This document shows, in pieces, positions 34,693 through 43,846 of a stretch of DNA of 64,000 nt. Each line of letters starts with the position of its first letter. Within the stretch, counting starts at the first letter, position 1. The position numbers and the translations under genes are program-made. The stretch is from Geomonas limicola (GTDB lineage Bacteria; Desulfobacterota; Desulfuromonadia; Geobacterales; Geobacteraceae), in contig NZ_BLXZ01000003.1 in assembly GCF_014193675.1 (NCBI RefSeq), positions 248,001-312,000 of the forward strand. The letters are read 5' to 3'. The notes beneath the pieces were generated by a model. The model was not told the DNA's origin. It made no database searches and saw only the letters and a program-made list of their open reading frames with translations.

Positions 34693-34806
34693 GACAATAC
34701 TAAAACTTCCGCGAGGAAGTGACGGAAAGCCTAAGGGTCTCACCGAGACAGCCGGGTCGCCGAAATATCACAACTGCTGATATCAGGCCCCGGTTTTTTT
34801 GCGTCC
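34693..34806 (+). promoter_or_regulatory. GEMM-I (cyclic dinucleotide) riboswitch with terminator platform
   Basis: The aptamer has AATACTAAAACTTCC..GGAAGTGACGGAAAGCC for the first stem, GGGTCTC / GAGAC for the second, and ACAGCCGGGTCGCCGAAATA at the 3' side. CCGGG, GCC and ATATC of this 3' part can instead pair with GATAT, GGC and CCCGG (34778-34799), followed by seven T residues. So ligand binding should prevent termination. It shares long identical words with the element at 13.9-14.0 kb, which is on the other strand. Confidence 0.88.
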
Positions 34807-34851
34807 GCAGTACGGACCACGGAGCCGAACAGCACCGAAAAAGGAGAGTCC

Positions 34852-34941
34852 ATGAGGGAACAGGAATCAGCCTCCCCGGCCAACAGGCATCGGAAGAGAG
34901 GCACTACCGGGCAGCTTGCTGCACCAGCCCGACGACCGTAA
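34852..34941 (+). CDS. Possible 29-aa leader peptide between riboswitch and surface protein gene
   Basis: A short frame starting ATGAGGGAACAGG has a strong AAAAGGAGA ribosome-binding site 5-6 bases upstream and ends with TAA at 34939-34941, 32 bases before the next gene. The peptide (MREQESASPANRHRKRG...) is polar and basic. It may be translated as a leader, or the signal may be chance. Confidence 0.35.
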   Translation: MREQESASPANRHRKRGTTGQLAAPARRP

Positions 34942-34973
34942 CCGTCACACACGCAAGGAGGCTACAAGAGTTT

Positions 34974-36743
34974 ATGATGCAAAAAAGCTATGTACATCGA
35001 ATCAACCGACCCGCGCGAATAGCGTGCCTCGTGCTTTTCATCGCTACCCTGATAACGGCACAGCTGCTCCTGAACGGAGTCACCGCGCACGCGGCCCAGG
35101 CCACCATGTCCTGGTCCGCTCCGACCACCTATTCCGACGGCAGCGCTCTTTCCGGCCTGAAAGGGTACAAGCTCTACACCGGCACGGCCAGCGGAAGTTA
35201 TTCCAACCCGGTAGATGTCGGCAACGCCAACTCCTACACCATGACCGGCCTGAACGACGGCGCCACCTACTATTTCGCCGTCACCGCCTACGATAGCCTG
35301 GGTAACACAAGCGGCTACTCTAACGAGATCAAACTCACCACTCCGGCAACAGCGGGAAGCGGCGGGAGCGCCTCGGCCTACACCGTGACCGCCTCGGCGG
35401 GGAGCGGCGGCAGCATCACCCCCTCCGGGGCGACCGTGGTCTCCAGCGGTGCGAGCCAGGCCTACACCGTCACCCCTGCCACCGGCTACTACATCTCCAG
35501 CGTCACGGTCGACGGGACCCAGGTCGCCGCGAACATCGCCGGCGGAGCCCCGTACAGCTACAGCTTCACGAACGTGAGCGCCTCCCACACCATCGCGGCC
35601 AGCTTCGCGGTCCGCTCCTACCACATCGTGGCGAGCGCAGGGAGTAACGGTACGGTCTCCCCCGCAGACACCTGGGCTGTCTACAACACCTCGCAAACCA
35701 TCAGCATCACCCCGGCCAGCGGCTACCAGGTGGCCGACGTGACCGTGGACGGGAAATCGGTAGGTCCCGTCACCTCCTACACCTTCAATAACCTGGCCGC
35801 CGACCACACGGTAGCGGCGACCTTCGGCAACCAAGGCTACACCATCACGGCTTCGGCCGGGGCTAACGGCTCCATCACCCCCACCGGTACCGCTACCGTC
35901 AGCGCGGGGAGCACCCCGACCTACACCGTCACTCCGGCTACCGGCTACTACGTGGCGAGCGTCACGGTTGACGGCACGGCAGTGGTTTCCAACATCCCCG
36001 GCGGCGCAGGGTACAGCTACACCTTCACGAGCGTCGCAGCATCCCACACCCTCTCCGCCAGCTTCGCGATGCGCTCCTACCACGTGGTGGCGACCGCGGG
36101 GACCGGTGGTTCGGTCACCCCGCCGGACAGCTGGGTAGCCTACAACACCTCCCAGACCATCGGCATCACCCCGGCGAGCGGCTACCAGGTGGCCGACGTC
36201 GCGGTGGACGGGAAGTCGGTTGGTGCCGTCACCTCCTATACCTTCAACAACCTGAGCGCGGACCACACTGTCGCGGCGACCTTCGCCGCCGGCTACAGCA
36301 TCACTGCCTCGGCAGGCGCCAACGGCACCATCACCCCGACCGGGACCAGCGCGGTCACCGCCGGCAGCAGCAAGACCTACACCATCACCCCGAACACCGG
36401 TTACTACCTGCAGAGCGTGGTGGTCGACGGCACGACGGTGGCCTCCAACGTCCCCGGCGGTGCAGCCTACAGCTACACCTTCAATAACCTGAGCGGCAGC
36501 CACACCATCTCGGCAACCTTCGACGTGCGCTACTACAACATCGCGACCACGGCAGGGACCGGCGGGAGCATCACGGCGGGGAGCTGGGCCCTCTACAACA
36601 CCTCACCGGTAATCACCATCACACCGGCAAGCGGCAAGAAGATCGCCTCCGTCACGGTGGACGGCGTCTCCGTCGGGGCGCTCTCCAGCTACACCTTCAG
36701 TAACGTGAGCGCCGACCACGCCATTTCGGCCACCTTCATGTAA
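34974..36743 (+). CDS. Secreted FN3 plus six bacterial-repeat domain surface protein
   Basis: 589-aa protein with a signal peptide (about 1-43, TAHA cleavage). A fibronectin III domain (about 45-128) is followed by six beta-grasp-like repeats of about 75 residues (about 135-589) of the InlB-B/Flg_new family, each with the words ITP.SGY.V.SVTVDG and YTF.N...HT..A.F. They alternate in type as A-B-A-B-A-B. There is no visible membrane anchor or sorting signal. Probably an extracellular adhesin or matrix protein. AGGAGG precedes the ATG pair at 34974/34977. Expression is expected to follow the upstream cyclic dinucleotide riboswitch. Confidence 0.85.
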   Translation: MMQKSYVHRINRPARIACLVLFIATLITAQLLLNGVTAHAAQATMSWSAPTTYSDGSALSGLKGYKLYTGTASGSYSNPVDVGNANSYTMTGLNDGATYYFAVTAYDSLGNTSGYSNEIKLTTPATAGSGGSASAYTVTASAGSGGSITPSGATVVSSGASQAYTVTPATGYYISSVTVDGTQVAANIAGGAPYSYSFTNVSASHTIAASFAVRSYHIVASAGSNGTVSPADTWAVYNTSQTISITPASGYQVADVTVDGKSVGPVTSYTFNNLAADHTVAATFGNQGYTITASAGANGSITPTGTATVSAGSTPTYTVTPATGYYVASVTVDGTAVVSNIPGGAGYSYTFTSVAASHTLSASFAMRSYHVVATAGTGGSVTPPDSWVAYNTSQTIGITPASGYQVADVAVDGKSVGAVTSYTFNNLSADHTVAATFAAGYSITASAGANGTITPTGTSAVTAGSSKTYTITPNTGYYLQSVVVDGTTVASNVPGGAAYSYTFNNLSGSHTISATFDVRYYNIATTAGTGGSITAGSWALYNTSPVITITPASGKKIASVTVDGVSVGALSSYTFSNVSADHAISATFM

Positions 36744-36856
36744 TCCACCCGGCGACCGGCTCCCGGCGGTTTCGACCGAAGGCACCCTGAAGGGCGCGCC
36801 GCAGGAAGCCCAATCATCGACAGGCACGCCGCGTGCCTTGCACGAGCAGCACGAGC

Positions 36857-36891
36857 CGGCATCCGGGACCGTCGTGTCCCGGTGCCGGCCC
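36857..36891. other. Strong perfect hairpin between two surface-protein genes
   Basis: GCCGGCA (T) CCGGGAC pairs with GTCCCGG TGCCGGC around a 6-base loop. It has no T-run after it, so it may be an mRNA stability or processing structure that separates expression of the two secreted-protein genes rather than a terminator. Upstream, GGCACG-CCG-CGTGCC is a second small palindrome. Confidence 0.55.
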
Positions 36892-36948
36892 CGCACGGGC
36901 TGCACACAAAACTGTGCACAAAACATTTAACGGAACAGGAGATACTAG

Positions 36949-38559
36949 ATGTCTGTAAAGAAACCTACTCGAATGCGTCAGGTCACCATCCTGGGCATGC
37001 TGGCCGCTCTTTTGATGTGCTCCTCGAGCTGGGCTGCAACCTACTACGTTGACCCCAACGGCAACGACACCTCCGGCAACGGCAGCTCGACTTCCCCCTG
37101 GAAGACGCTCTCCACCGCCTGCTCGAAAGTGACCAGCGCCGGTAACACCATCTACCTCAACGCCGGTACCTATACCGACAACAACCGCTGCAACCTGGCG
37201 CTGGGTGTCAACATCCAGGGTGCCGGCAAGAGCTCGGTTACCATCAAGACCGCCTACAACGGCGGCTGGGGCACCGGCTACATCTTCCGCCAGACCTCGC
37301 CGAGTTCCCCGGTGGTGCACGGCAACAACGAGATCAGCGGCTTCACCCTGGACGGCAGCAGCAAGACCCTCTCTGCGGGTATCTTCATCCGCGGCACCGA
37401 CCAGATCAACATCCACGACATCAAGTTCCAGTCGATCAACAACAACGCCATCTGGCTCGAGGGGTACTACGACTGGTCCAACAACACCATGGTCGAGCCG
37501 CCGGCCTACGGCCTCAACGACATCATCCACGACGTGGAGACCAACGACACGACCACCTCGGCGAACAACGGTCCGGGTGAGCGCATGGGCGCCATCAACA
37601 TCGGCGGCATGGGCAACGCCCAGCTCTACAACCTGACCATCAACGAGAACATCCCCGGCAGGGGTACCGGGGTGAAGTCGGTTCCCGGCTGGTTGAAGAA
37701 CTTCAAGGCCTACAACTGGACCGTGAAGACCGACGTCACCGACACCAACGCCTTCGTCTTCGAGATGTACAACTTCCTGGGCGATTCCGAGATCTACGCC
37801 TCGACCTACTACCACACCCTGTCGCTTAACGGCGGACCGCAGAGCCTCTCCGCGGGGAGCACCTGGAACCTGAAGATCCACGACACGGTCACCGACCTGA
37901 CCAACGTGAACCTGCCGGGGGTGGTGGGGCACGAGCTGTCGCACAACTACTTAGATTTCTACAACAACTACATGGCGGGGATTCAGGGGAGGGCCGCCGG
38001 TCTTTGGAGCACCAACTACACGACCGGTTCCGGCGTGACGCACTGGAGGTTCCGCAACAACGTGGTCTACAACTGTGGCGACGGCCTGCACATCGTCCGC
38101 GGCAGCAACTCGTACGTGGAGATCTACAACAACACCTTCGATACCATTACGGCCAAACCCTGGGGTGGCAGCGGCATTGATGCAGCGGCCTTCTCGGGTT
38201 CGCTGTCGGGTACCAAGATCCAGAACAACCTGATCATGAACACTGCGGCTGCCCCGATCAGCATCGGCGGGTCGATGAGCAACACCCTCGTGGACCACAA
38301 CTGGTTCTACAACACCGGTAACGGCAACACGGTCGCCAACTCGAGCTCCAGCACCACCCAGACCAACAACACCAAGGGTGTGGCTCCCCAGCTCGCCGGT
38401 TCCGGCGTCAGGCCGGACCCCTACTACCGCAGCGCAAGCGGCACCGGCAACCTGGTCGACGCCGGCATCAACGTGGGGCTCCCCTACTCCGGCAATGCGC
38501 CGGACATCGGCAGCTTCGAAGGGAAGCGCCTGTCCGCACCGGTTCTTAGTCTCAACTAG
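36949..38559 (+). CDS. Secreted right-handed parallel beta-helix protein
   Basis: 536-aa protein with a signal peptide (about 1-30, SSWA). The opening YYVDPNGNDTSGNGSSTSPWKTL is the usual start of bacterial Pbh1 proteins. Many short repeats follow (ISGFTLDG, INIHDIKFQSINNNAIWLEG, VEIYNNTFDTI, TKIQNNLIMN), building the beta-helix. Such folds are found in polysaccharide lyases and epimerases, but no catalytic residues can be named. The tail DAGINVGLPYSGNAPDIGSFE is typical. AGGAGAT precedes the ATG. It may share the riboswitch-controlled transcript of the gene 205 bases upstream. Confidence 0.85.
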   Translation: MSVKKPTRMRQVTILGMLAALLMCSSSWAATYYVDPNGNDTSGNGSSTSPWKTLSTACSKVTSAGNTIYLNAGTYTDNNRCNLALGVNIQGAGKSSVTIKTAYNGGWGTGYIFRQTSPSSPVVHGNNEISGFTLDGSSKTLSAGIFIRGTDQINIHDIKFQSINNNAIWLEGYYDWSNNTMVEPPAYGLNDIIHDVETNDTTTSANNGPGERMGAINIGGMGNAQLYNLTINENIPGRGTGVKSVPGWLKNFKAYNWTVKTDVTDTNAFVFEMYNFLGDSEIYASTYYHTLSLNGGPQSLSAGSTWNLKIHDTVTDLTNVNLPGVVGHELSHNYLDFYNNYMAGIQGRAAGLWSTNYTTGSGVTHWRFRNNVVYNCGDGLHIVRGSNSYVEIYNNTFDTITAKPWGGSGIDAAAFSGSLSGTKIQNNLIMNTAAAPISIGGSMSNTLVDHNWFYNTGNGNTVANSSSSTTQTNNTKGVAPQLAGSGVRPDPYYRSASGTGNLVDAGINVGLPYSGNAPDIGSFEGKRLSAPVLSLN

Positions 38560-38574
38560 TCCGCACGCTACTTA

Positions 38575-38617
38575 CAAAAAAACTCCCCCAGGCGTTGTCC
38601 TGGGGGAGTTTTTTTTG
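38575..38617. terminator. Bidirectional terminator
   Basis: Stem AACTCCCCCA / TGGGGGAGTT with 10-base loop, A-run before and eight T residues after. Serves the beta-helix gene and the convergent glycosyltransferase gene. Confidence 0.9.
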
Positions 38618-38638
38618 TGCGCTAAAGCCGGGCACACC

Positions 38639-39838
38639 TCAGCGGAGCACCGCCTGATACACCTTGTGCAGGGTTCCGGTTATCTGCTCCCAGTCGTAGT
38701 TCTTTTCCACCAGTTTGCGTGCCTGCCCCGACTGCCTGAGCCAGGCCTCTTCGTTTTCCAAAAGGTGCACCACCTTCTCGGCGAACTCTTCCGGAGCGTC
38801 GGCGATCAGGATATTTTCCCCATCGGTCACCTCGAGTCCTTCGCAGCCTACGGAGGTGGAGACCACGGGCGTTCCGGTGGACATTGCCTCGATGATCTTG
38901 AGCCTGGTCCCTCCGCCGGAACGCAGGGGAATCACCGCCACCTGCGCCTGTTGGTAGTAGGTCCTCAGGTCCTCCACCCGCCCCGTCACCAGCACCTCCC
39001 CGCGACCGGAAAGTTCCCTGACCTCAGGGGGAGGATCGCAGCCGACCACCAGGAACCCCAGCTCCGGAAACCTCTTCTTGATGAGCGGGTAGATCTCGCG
39101 GTGGAAGTAGAGCACCGCGTCGGCATTGGGGCCGTAATCCATGAGCCCCACGAAGATGAGGTTAAGCTGCCGCCCGGTCCGGGGAAGGGGGGAAAACATC
39201 CGGGCGTCGACCCCGTTGGGGATCACCGAGACGTCGAGCCCCGGGCACATCAGGCGCAAAAGCACCCGGTCCAACTCGGACACCACCAACGACTTGTCGA
39301 AGCTGCGGGCGATCTTGGACTCCCACCTGAGCATCGGAACCCACTCGAAAAGGCATTCCAGCTTCTTGATCAGCCGCTGCTCCAGCTGGTAGATCCGGTA
39401 GTACTGCACGCAGGCGATGTTGTGAAAGGAGAGGACCGTCTTGCAGCTGAGTTCCTTCGACAGGTATTTCACGTTGTACGCCATGTAGGAGTGTTCGAAC
39501 TGGATGATGTCGAACCTGTCGCGTTCGGAGATCTGCTTCAGTGCCTCCCGCAGTTCGGGAGCCTCGGCGTACTTGAGCATGAACGGGAGCCCCCTGAAGA
39601 AGTTGCAGAGGACGCCGGGGAGTTGGTAGAGGATGGGGCGCCTTTCGGTATGGATCAGGTTAATGGCGCTGCAGTAGCGTGCCATGGCGGGATTTGCCAC
39701 GTCGTCGCTGCAGTCGGCGAGGCTGATCAGGTGGACCTCGTTATCCAGGGAGAGGTACTTGATGAGGTTGAAGATCCGTATCTTCGCGCCGCTGTCGGGC
39801 GGGTAGGGAAACGATGGGGTGACGATGAGTATCTTCAT
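38639..39838 (-). CDS. GT4-family glycosyltransferase
   Basis: 399-aa GT-B fold enzyme. N-terminal MKILIVTPSFPYPPDSGAKIR is the acceptor-domain start of the family used with exopolysaccharide clusters. The C-terminal nucleotide-sugar domain has VIPNGVD (about 205), VGLMDYGPNADAV, VIPLRSGGGTRLKIIEAMS (about 320) and the EX7E-like GTPVVSTSVGCEGL. The donor sugar is not known. The last gene of a three-gene minus-strand polysaccharide unit with a GT2 enzyme and an O-antigen ligase-like protein. Confidence 0.9.
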   Translation of the reverse strand: MKILIVTPSFPYPPDSGAKIRIFNLIKYLSLDNEVHLISLADCSDDVANPAMARYCSAINLIHTERRPILYQLPGVLCNFFRGLPFMLKYAEAPELREALKQISERDRFDIIQFEHSYMAYNVKYLSKELSCKTVLSFHNIACVQYYRIYQLEQRLIKKLECLFEWVPMLRWESKIARSFDKSLVVSELDRVLLRLMCPGLDVSVIPNGVDARMFSPLPRTGRQLNLIFVGLMDYGPNADAVLYFHREIYPLIKKRFPELGFLVVGCDPPPEVRELSGRGEVLVTGRVEDLRTYYQQAQVAVIPLRSGGGTRLKIIEAMSTGTPVVSTSVGCEGLEVTDGENILIADAPEEFAEKVVHLLENEEAWLRQSGQARKLVEKNYDWEQITGTLHKVYQAVLR

Positions 39839-39892
39839 GTCGACTCCTTTGCAGAACGTGATCCGGCTCCACGCGTGGGGACAGCAGGCGCC

Positions 39893-40813
39893 TCATCCTT
39901 TCACCAGGTGCTCGCGGCGGCCCCGGTATCCGGTGAGCCAGTGCCAGTACCCCGCGGACATGCAGTTGACCAGGCGGAATTCCCCCTTGGCCAGCAACCG
40001 GAGTACTTCAGACAGATCGGCGGCGAACCGGCTGAACCAACGGGCCTTGCTGCCGTTTCTGCTCATGAAATACAGTCTGTTGCGGGTCATGTAGTAGATC
40101 CAGGCGCCGGCAAGTTTTCTGGTCGACACCGATTCCTTGTGCCAGACCACGGAGCCCGGCGTGTAGAGCAGCCGGTACCCTTGCCGCTTGGCCCTCAGGC
40201 ACCACTCGCTCTCCTCGAAATAGAGAAAGTACCCCTCATCCATGGTTCCGATCTTCTCGATGACCTCCCGCTTGACCAAAAGGCTGCATCCGGTGACGTA
40301 CCCGGTGTCGGTCACCGCGTCGAACTGCCCCAGGTCCGGTACTCCCAGGCCCACGTGACCGGTTTCCCCCCGGTCTGCCTGCACCCACCCGCCGGCGAAC
40401 CAGATCAGCTTGGGATCGGCGTAGCTCAAGATCTTCGATCCGAGGATGCCGGCCTCTCGCTCCGTTTCCGCGACCCTGACCAGTTCGGACAGCGCTTCGG
40501 GGTGGACGGTGGTGTCGTTGTTCAGAAGCCAGACGTAGTCGGCACCGCGCTCCAGGGCGTAGCGGATTCCCACGTTGTTTCCCCCGGCGTACCCCAGGTT
40601 GCTGCCGGTCTGGAGCACCGGGAGGTCGGGATAGCGTTGCCGCAGGAGATCTTCGGAACCGTCACTCGAGGCGTTGTCCACCACGACGATTTGTGCGGAG
40701 CGGTAGGTGAGGGCCCGGCAGGATTCGAGGCATTCCAGGGTATCCTGGATACCGTTCCAGTTGAGCAGGATGATATAGACCGTTTTTGCTTCCGGGTTTG
40801 CCACGGCGCCCAT
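39893..40813 (-). CDS. GT2-family glycosyltransferase, rhamnosyltransferase type
   Basis: 306-aa GT-A enzyme. VYIILLNWNGIQDTLECLES begins the fold, VVVDNASSDGS holds the first acidic group, WLLNNDT the metal-binding DxD equivalent, and EESEWCLRAKRQGYR the later catalytic motif. It probably adds a sugar to surface polysaccharide on the cytoplasmic side. It starts 16 bases after the stop of the O-antigen ligase-like gene and so is co-transcribed. Confidence 0.9.
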   Translation of the reverse strand: MGAVANPEAKTVYIILLNWNGIQDTLECLESCRALTYRSAQIVVVDNASSDGSEDLLRQRYPDLPVLQTGSNLGYAGGNNVGIRYALERGADYVWLLNNDTTVHPEALSELVRVAETEREAGILGSKILSYADPKLIWFAGGWVQADRGETGHVGLGVPDLGQFDAVTDTGYVTGCSLLVKREVIEKIGTMDEGYFLYFEESEWCLRAKRQGYRLLYTPGSVVWHKESVSTRKLAGAWIYYMTRNRLYFMSRNGSKARWFSRFAADLSEVLRLLAKGEFRLVNCMSAGYWHWLTGYRGRREHLVKG

Positions 40814-40829
40814 GAGTCCCCCACCCTAT

Positions 40830-42326
40830 TCAGGTGACCTGCTCCCCGGCCGGAGCCGGCAACGCGGCCTCCGGCGCTGCCTGCACGCCACGATGCATGA
40901 GTATCGTTTCCGACAGCCCGATCAGGATGGCAAGGACCACGATGGAGTGCCATTCCAGGAATAGCGGGATCACCAGGGCCATCGGCAGGGCCGCCACTCC
41001 CATCAGCAGGGCCCCCACTGCAATCGACCTGAGGTAGGGGTCCGGCTCGTTCCTGGCGCTTTTAAAAGCCCTGACAAGGAAGGTCAGGTAAAAAAGGAAG
41101 AACACCAGGCACCCCGGCAGCCCGAAGTCCAGCACCAGCCAGAGATAGACGTTGTGGACGTAGTAGGTGATCTCGTCATCCGGGCCGTAGAGCTTGGGGC
41201 GGTAGTCCTGGCCCAGGCCGATCCCCAGCAACGGGTGTTCCCTGATCTCCTTGAGCGCGTAACTGTTCTCTATCTGGCGGTCGTTGAGCGAGTTGGTCTG
41301 CACCAGCTCCTTTCCGGCGAAGAGGGTGAGGAAGCGTCCCGACATCGCGGTGAGGGTGCTCTGGAACTTGCCGCCGGCTCCCCAGCCCCCTGCGGCCAAA
41401 AGCGCGAAGAGGAGCATTCCCAGCATGACGAACTTCGCCAGGCGGAGACGCTGCTCGGGACGCGCCACCACGAAATAGAGCGTGATGACCAGCGCTAAGG
41501 CAAGGAGGTAGGTCCGCACGTAGGTAAGCAGCACCCCCGCCCCCAAAAGTGCCAGCAGGTACAGGTAGCGGGAGCGCAGCGACAGGGCGGAGCGCAGGTT
41601 GGTAAGTAAGGCGATGACCGTGAGGAGGCAGGCAAACAGCAGGGTCTGTCCCGGTGGCTGGAGACGCATGGCGTCCACTTCCGCCTCCATGACGTCGACC
41701 CGGTACTGCTTTCCCGGGATGAGCTGGACGGAATCCCCCATCACCAGCTGAACCAGCATGGCAACAACGACCAGGGCGGCGACCAGGAAAAGGGCGTTTA
41801 CCAGGAACCTGATCTGCTGCTTGGTACACACCAGGTTGGTAATCATGAAATAGATAAGGTAGTAGCTCACCACCCGGAACAGCCGCAGCACCGTGTTCAG
41901 GTCCATCCCCAAGAGGACGATCGACAGCAGCGCCGTGCAGACGGCATAGCCTATGAAAAGGAGGAGCAGCCAGCTGACCGGGCTGGAAGCGGTGGGTTGG
42001 GAGTCCCGGGTGGAGAGGTGCCTCCAAAACGACAGCGCCAGAAGCACGAAAACCAGGATGTCCGTGACGTTGAGGCTGCCGGGCCCCAGCGGGACGAGGG
42101 GAAGCTTATAGACGTCGACGACGCTTGCGATGATGACAACAATGGCGATGATGCTCAACTCTGGTTTTTTGAGGGTCAGCCACACCGTGAACAGTGCGCC
42201 GAGGAGGGCGACGATGTAGAGCAGGGACATCTTGAGGATGACAAAACCGAAGGCAAGCCCGCCTGCCAGGCAGAGAAGGACCGCGGCGAGGGTTGTTGGA
42301 CTCCTGCGCGCACCGAGGATCATCAC
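40830..42326 (-). CDS. O-antigen ligase/polymerase-like membrane protein
   Basis: 498-aa polytopic protein with about 12 membrane segments and a large periplasmic loop at about residues 320-385, which contains the Wzy_C-type region (ENSYALKEIREHPLLGIGLGQDY). Members join or polymerise lipid-linked oligosaccharides in the periplasm; ligase, polymerase or exopolysaccharide polymerase cannot be told apart by sequence alone. The first gene of the three-gene unit. Confidence 0.85.
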   Translation of the reverse strand: MMILGARRSPTTLAAVLLCLAGGLAFGFVILKMSLLYIVALLGALFTVWLTLKKPELSIIAIVVIIASVVDVYKLPLVPLGPGSLNVTDILVFVLLALSFWRHLSTRDSQPTASSPVSWLLLLFIGYAVCTALLSIVLLGMDLNTVLRLFRVVSYYLIYFMITNLVCTKQQIRFLVNALFLVAALVVVAMLVQLVMGDSVQLIPGKQYRVDVMEAEVDAMRLQPPGQTLLFACLLTVIALLTNLRSALSLRSRYLYLLALLGAGVLLTYVRTYLLALALVITLYFVVARPEQRLRLAKFVMLGMLLFALLAAGGWGAGGKFQSTLTAMSGRFLTLFAGKELVQTNSLNDRQIENSYALKEIREHPLLGIGLGQDYRPKLYGPDDEITYYVHNVYLWLVLDFGLPGCLVFFLFYLTFLVRAFKSARNEPDPYLRSIAVGALLMGVAALPMALVIPLFLEWHSIVVLAILIGLSETILMHRGVQAAPEAALPAPAGEQVT

Positions 42327-42708
42327 GCACTCCCGGTTTTGTCACCGGCACCGTGACCTCGAGATACCACCATGTGCAACCCCGCGTCGCTCATTTCTCA
42401 CACCCTCGAAACCTAGGACATCTGGCGTGGCAATTTCAGCACTGGTTAAGATTATATTGGTTTTTTTTAACGTCAACTAGGCCAACCTGACCATCGCCTT
42501 GCTTGTGGCTCGTTCTGGGCGGTCTTTTTTCGGGGTAATCATCCGGGGAGTGGTGTCGCTGGAACAGCAAGGTGATTGGAACCGGGTGAAGGAGACGGCG
42601 AAGAGTGCCATCTTCGCCGGGAAGAGAAACTCGTGGTGACTTCGTGATCCCGGGAACCTGACGGTAGCGCGGGAAGGCCAGGAAAGCGGTGGCAGTGCCG
42701 CCACCCCG
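42327..42708. other. Intergenic region upstream of the polysaccharide unit
   Basis: No supportable gene. On the minus strand TATAAT and TTGACG occur near 42451-42476 but only 14 bases apart, too close for a standard promoter. An inverted repeat GTCAC...GTGAC is near 42340-42357. Confidence 0.4.
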
Positions 42709-42737
42709 CAAAAAAGCCCTGTGGCTAGCAGGGCTTT
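42709..42737 (-). terminator. Terminator of the YidB-family gene
   Basis: Stem AGCCCTG / CAGGGCT with 7-base loop; on the minus strand followed by TTTTTT. Confidence 0.85.
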
Positions 42738-42768
42738 AGCACGACGTTCAGGGAGGCGGCGGGAGCTG

Positions 42769-43185
42769 CTACTGAAACCTCTCCTTGAGAAACTCCATCC
42801 CTTTTTGCAGCCAACCACCCCCTTCGGGCACCTTTCCATCGGGGGTCATCTGGTCGACGAAATCGGGAAGGTGTTGCGAGAGGTGGGTTGCCGCCTCGTC
42901 TTCGGAGATACCCGACCGGCCGGCAAGGTCTCTGACCCGGTCCTCACCCAATCCCTGTTTCACCTCTTCCGGCGAAATGGGCTGGTTCTCCCCCGGGCTC
43001 ACCCACGAGGAAACCTTGTCGCCGAGTCCTCTTTGCTGAAAGAGACTGACCAATCCCTGGAGGCCGCCGGCACTCTGACCGGAAAACATCTCTATGACCC
43101 CGCTCAGCAACGACCCGCCTTTCGATTGCGTCCCCTGCCCCTGCAGCGTTCCCAGTTTTTCCTTGAACTCATCCATGATTCCCAT
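42769..43185 (-). CDS. YidB-family (DUF937) protein
   Basis: 138-aa soluble protein. The family pattern is LLSGVIEMFSGQSAGGLQGLVSLFQQRGLGDKVSSWVSPGENQPISPEEV, followed by LGEDRVRDLAGRSGISEDEAATHLSQHLPDFVDQMTPDG (known blocks paraphrased here by position: about 28-75 and 78-120). YidB function is not known. AAGGAG precedes the ATG. Transcribed alone. Confidence 0.85.
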   Translation of the reverse strand: MGIMDEFKEKLGTLQGQGTQSKGGSLLSGVIEMFSGQSAGGLQGLVSLFQQRGLGDKVSSWVSPGENQPISPEEVKQGLGEDRVRDLAGRSGISEDEAATHLSQHLPDFVDQMTPDGKVPEGGGWLQKGMEFLKERFQ

Positions 43186-43420
43186 AGCTGACTCCTTACC
43201 GGGAACCCGACCGGATTCCGAACGGATCCCGCGGTTTCCAGGTGGCGGCCTGCCGTCTCAGGTACCATACCAGAAACGGCAATCCTGCCACGTTTCCAGT
43301 ATAGTAGGGCCCACGATGGAGAGTCAAATGAAGGGGGAGGAATCAGGGGCTGGGGGCTGGGGCAATCAAGGCTGGAGTACTCTGATTAAGTGGCGCTGCG
43401 TTTCGGGAAGTACGCTTGGT

Positions 43421-43460
43421 AAAAATGAAAAAGGCACCGCGGTCGAAACCGGGTGCCTTC
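43421..43460 (-). terminator. Terminator of the initiator tRNA gene
   Basis: Stem AAGGCACC / GGTGCCTT-like with the loop region CGCGGTCGAAACC, followed on the minus strand by TTTTTCATTTTT. Confidence 0.82.
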
Positions 43461-43467
43461 TTGCTAT

Positions 43468-43544
<77 letters not shown>

Positions 43545-43558
43545 TCATTGACTCAACA

Positions 43559-43588
43559 CTTGTAGCACAGCCTCGCCAATGAAGTCAA
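43559..43588 (-). promoter_or_regulatory. Promoter of the initiator tRNA
   Basis: On the minus strand TTGACT (43588-43583), 18-base spacer, TACAAG (43564-43559), about 15 bases before the tRNA 5' end. Confidence 0.55.
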
Positions 43589-43774
43589 CCTCTTGTTCCG
43601 CCTGGCGCGGTATACGCGTGGAACCCGGCTCACCGGGGGACGGATTCGGGGGAGATATCATGGAGATAGCTGATGGCGACAGAAACTATCCGAGGTCCGG
43701 TATTTTTGGCCCACGCGAAGCGATCAACTTCCCTCCCCCGCCACCTTCCGCCAAGGGGGGGCTCCTGCGCCACG

Positions 43775-43812
43775 AAAAAAGGCGACCGCACCCCAAACCG
43801 GTGCGGCCGCCA
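43775..43812 (-). terminator. Terminator of the outer-membrane protein gene
   Basis: Stem GGCGACCGCACC / GGTGCGGCCGCC (one mismatch) with 7-base loop, then TTTTTT on the minus strand. Confidence 0.85.
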
Positions 43813-43846
43813 AACCATTTCCCGGAGATGAGAAAGGATACGCTCG

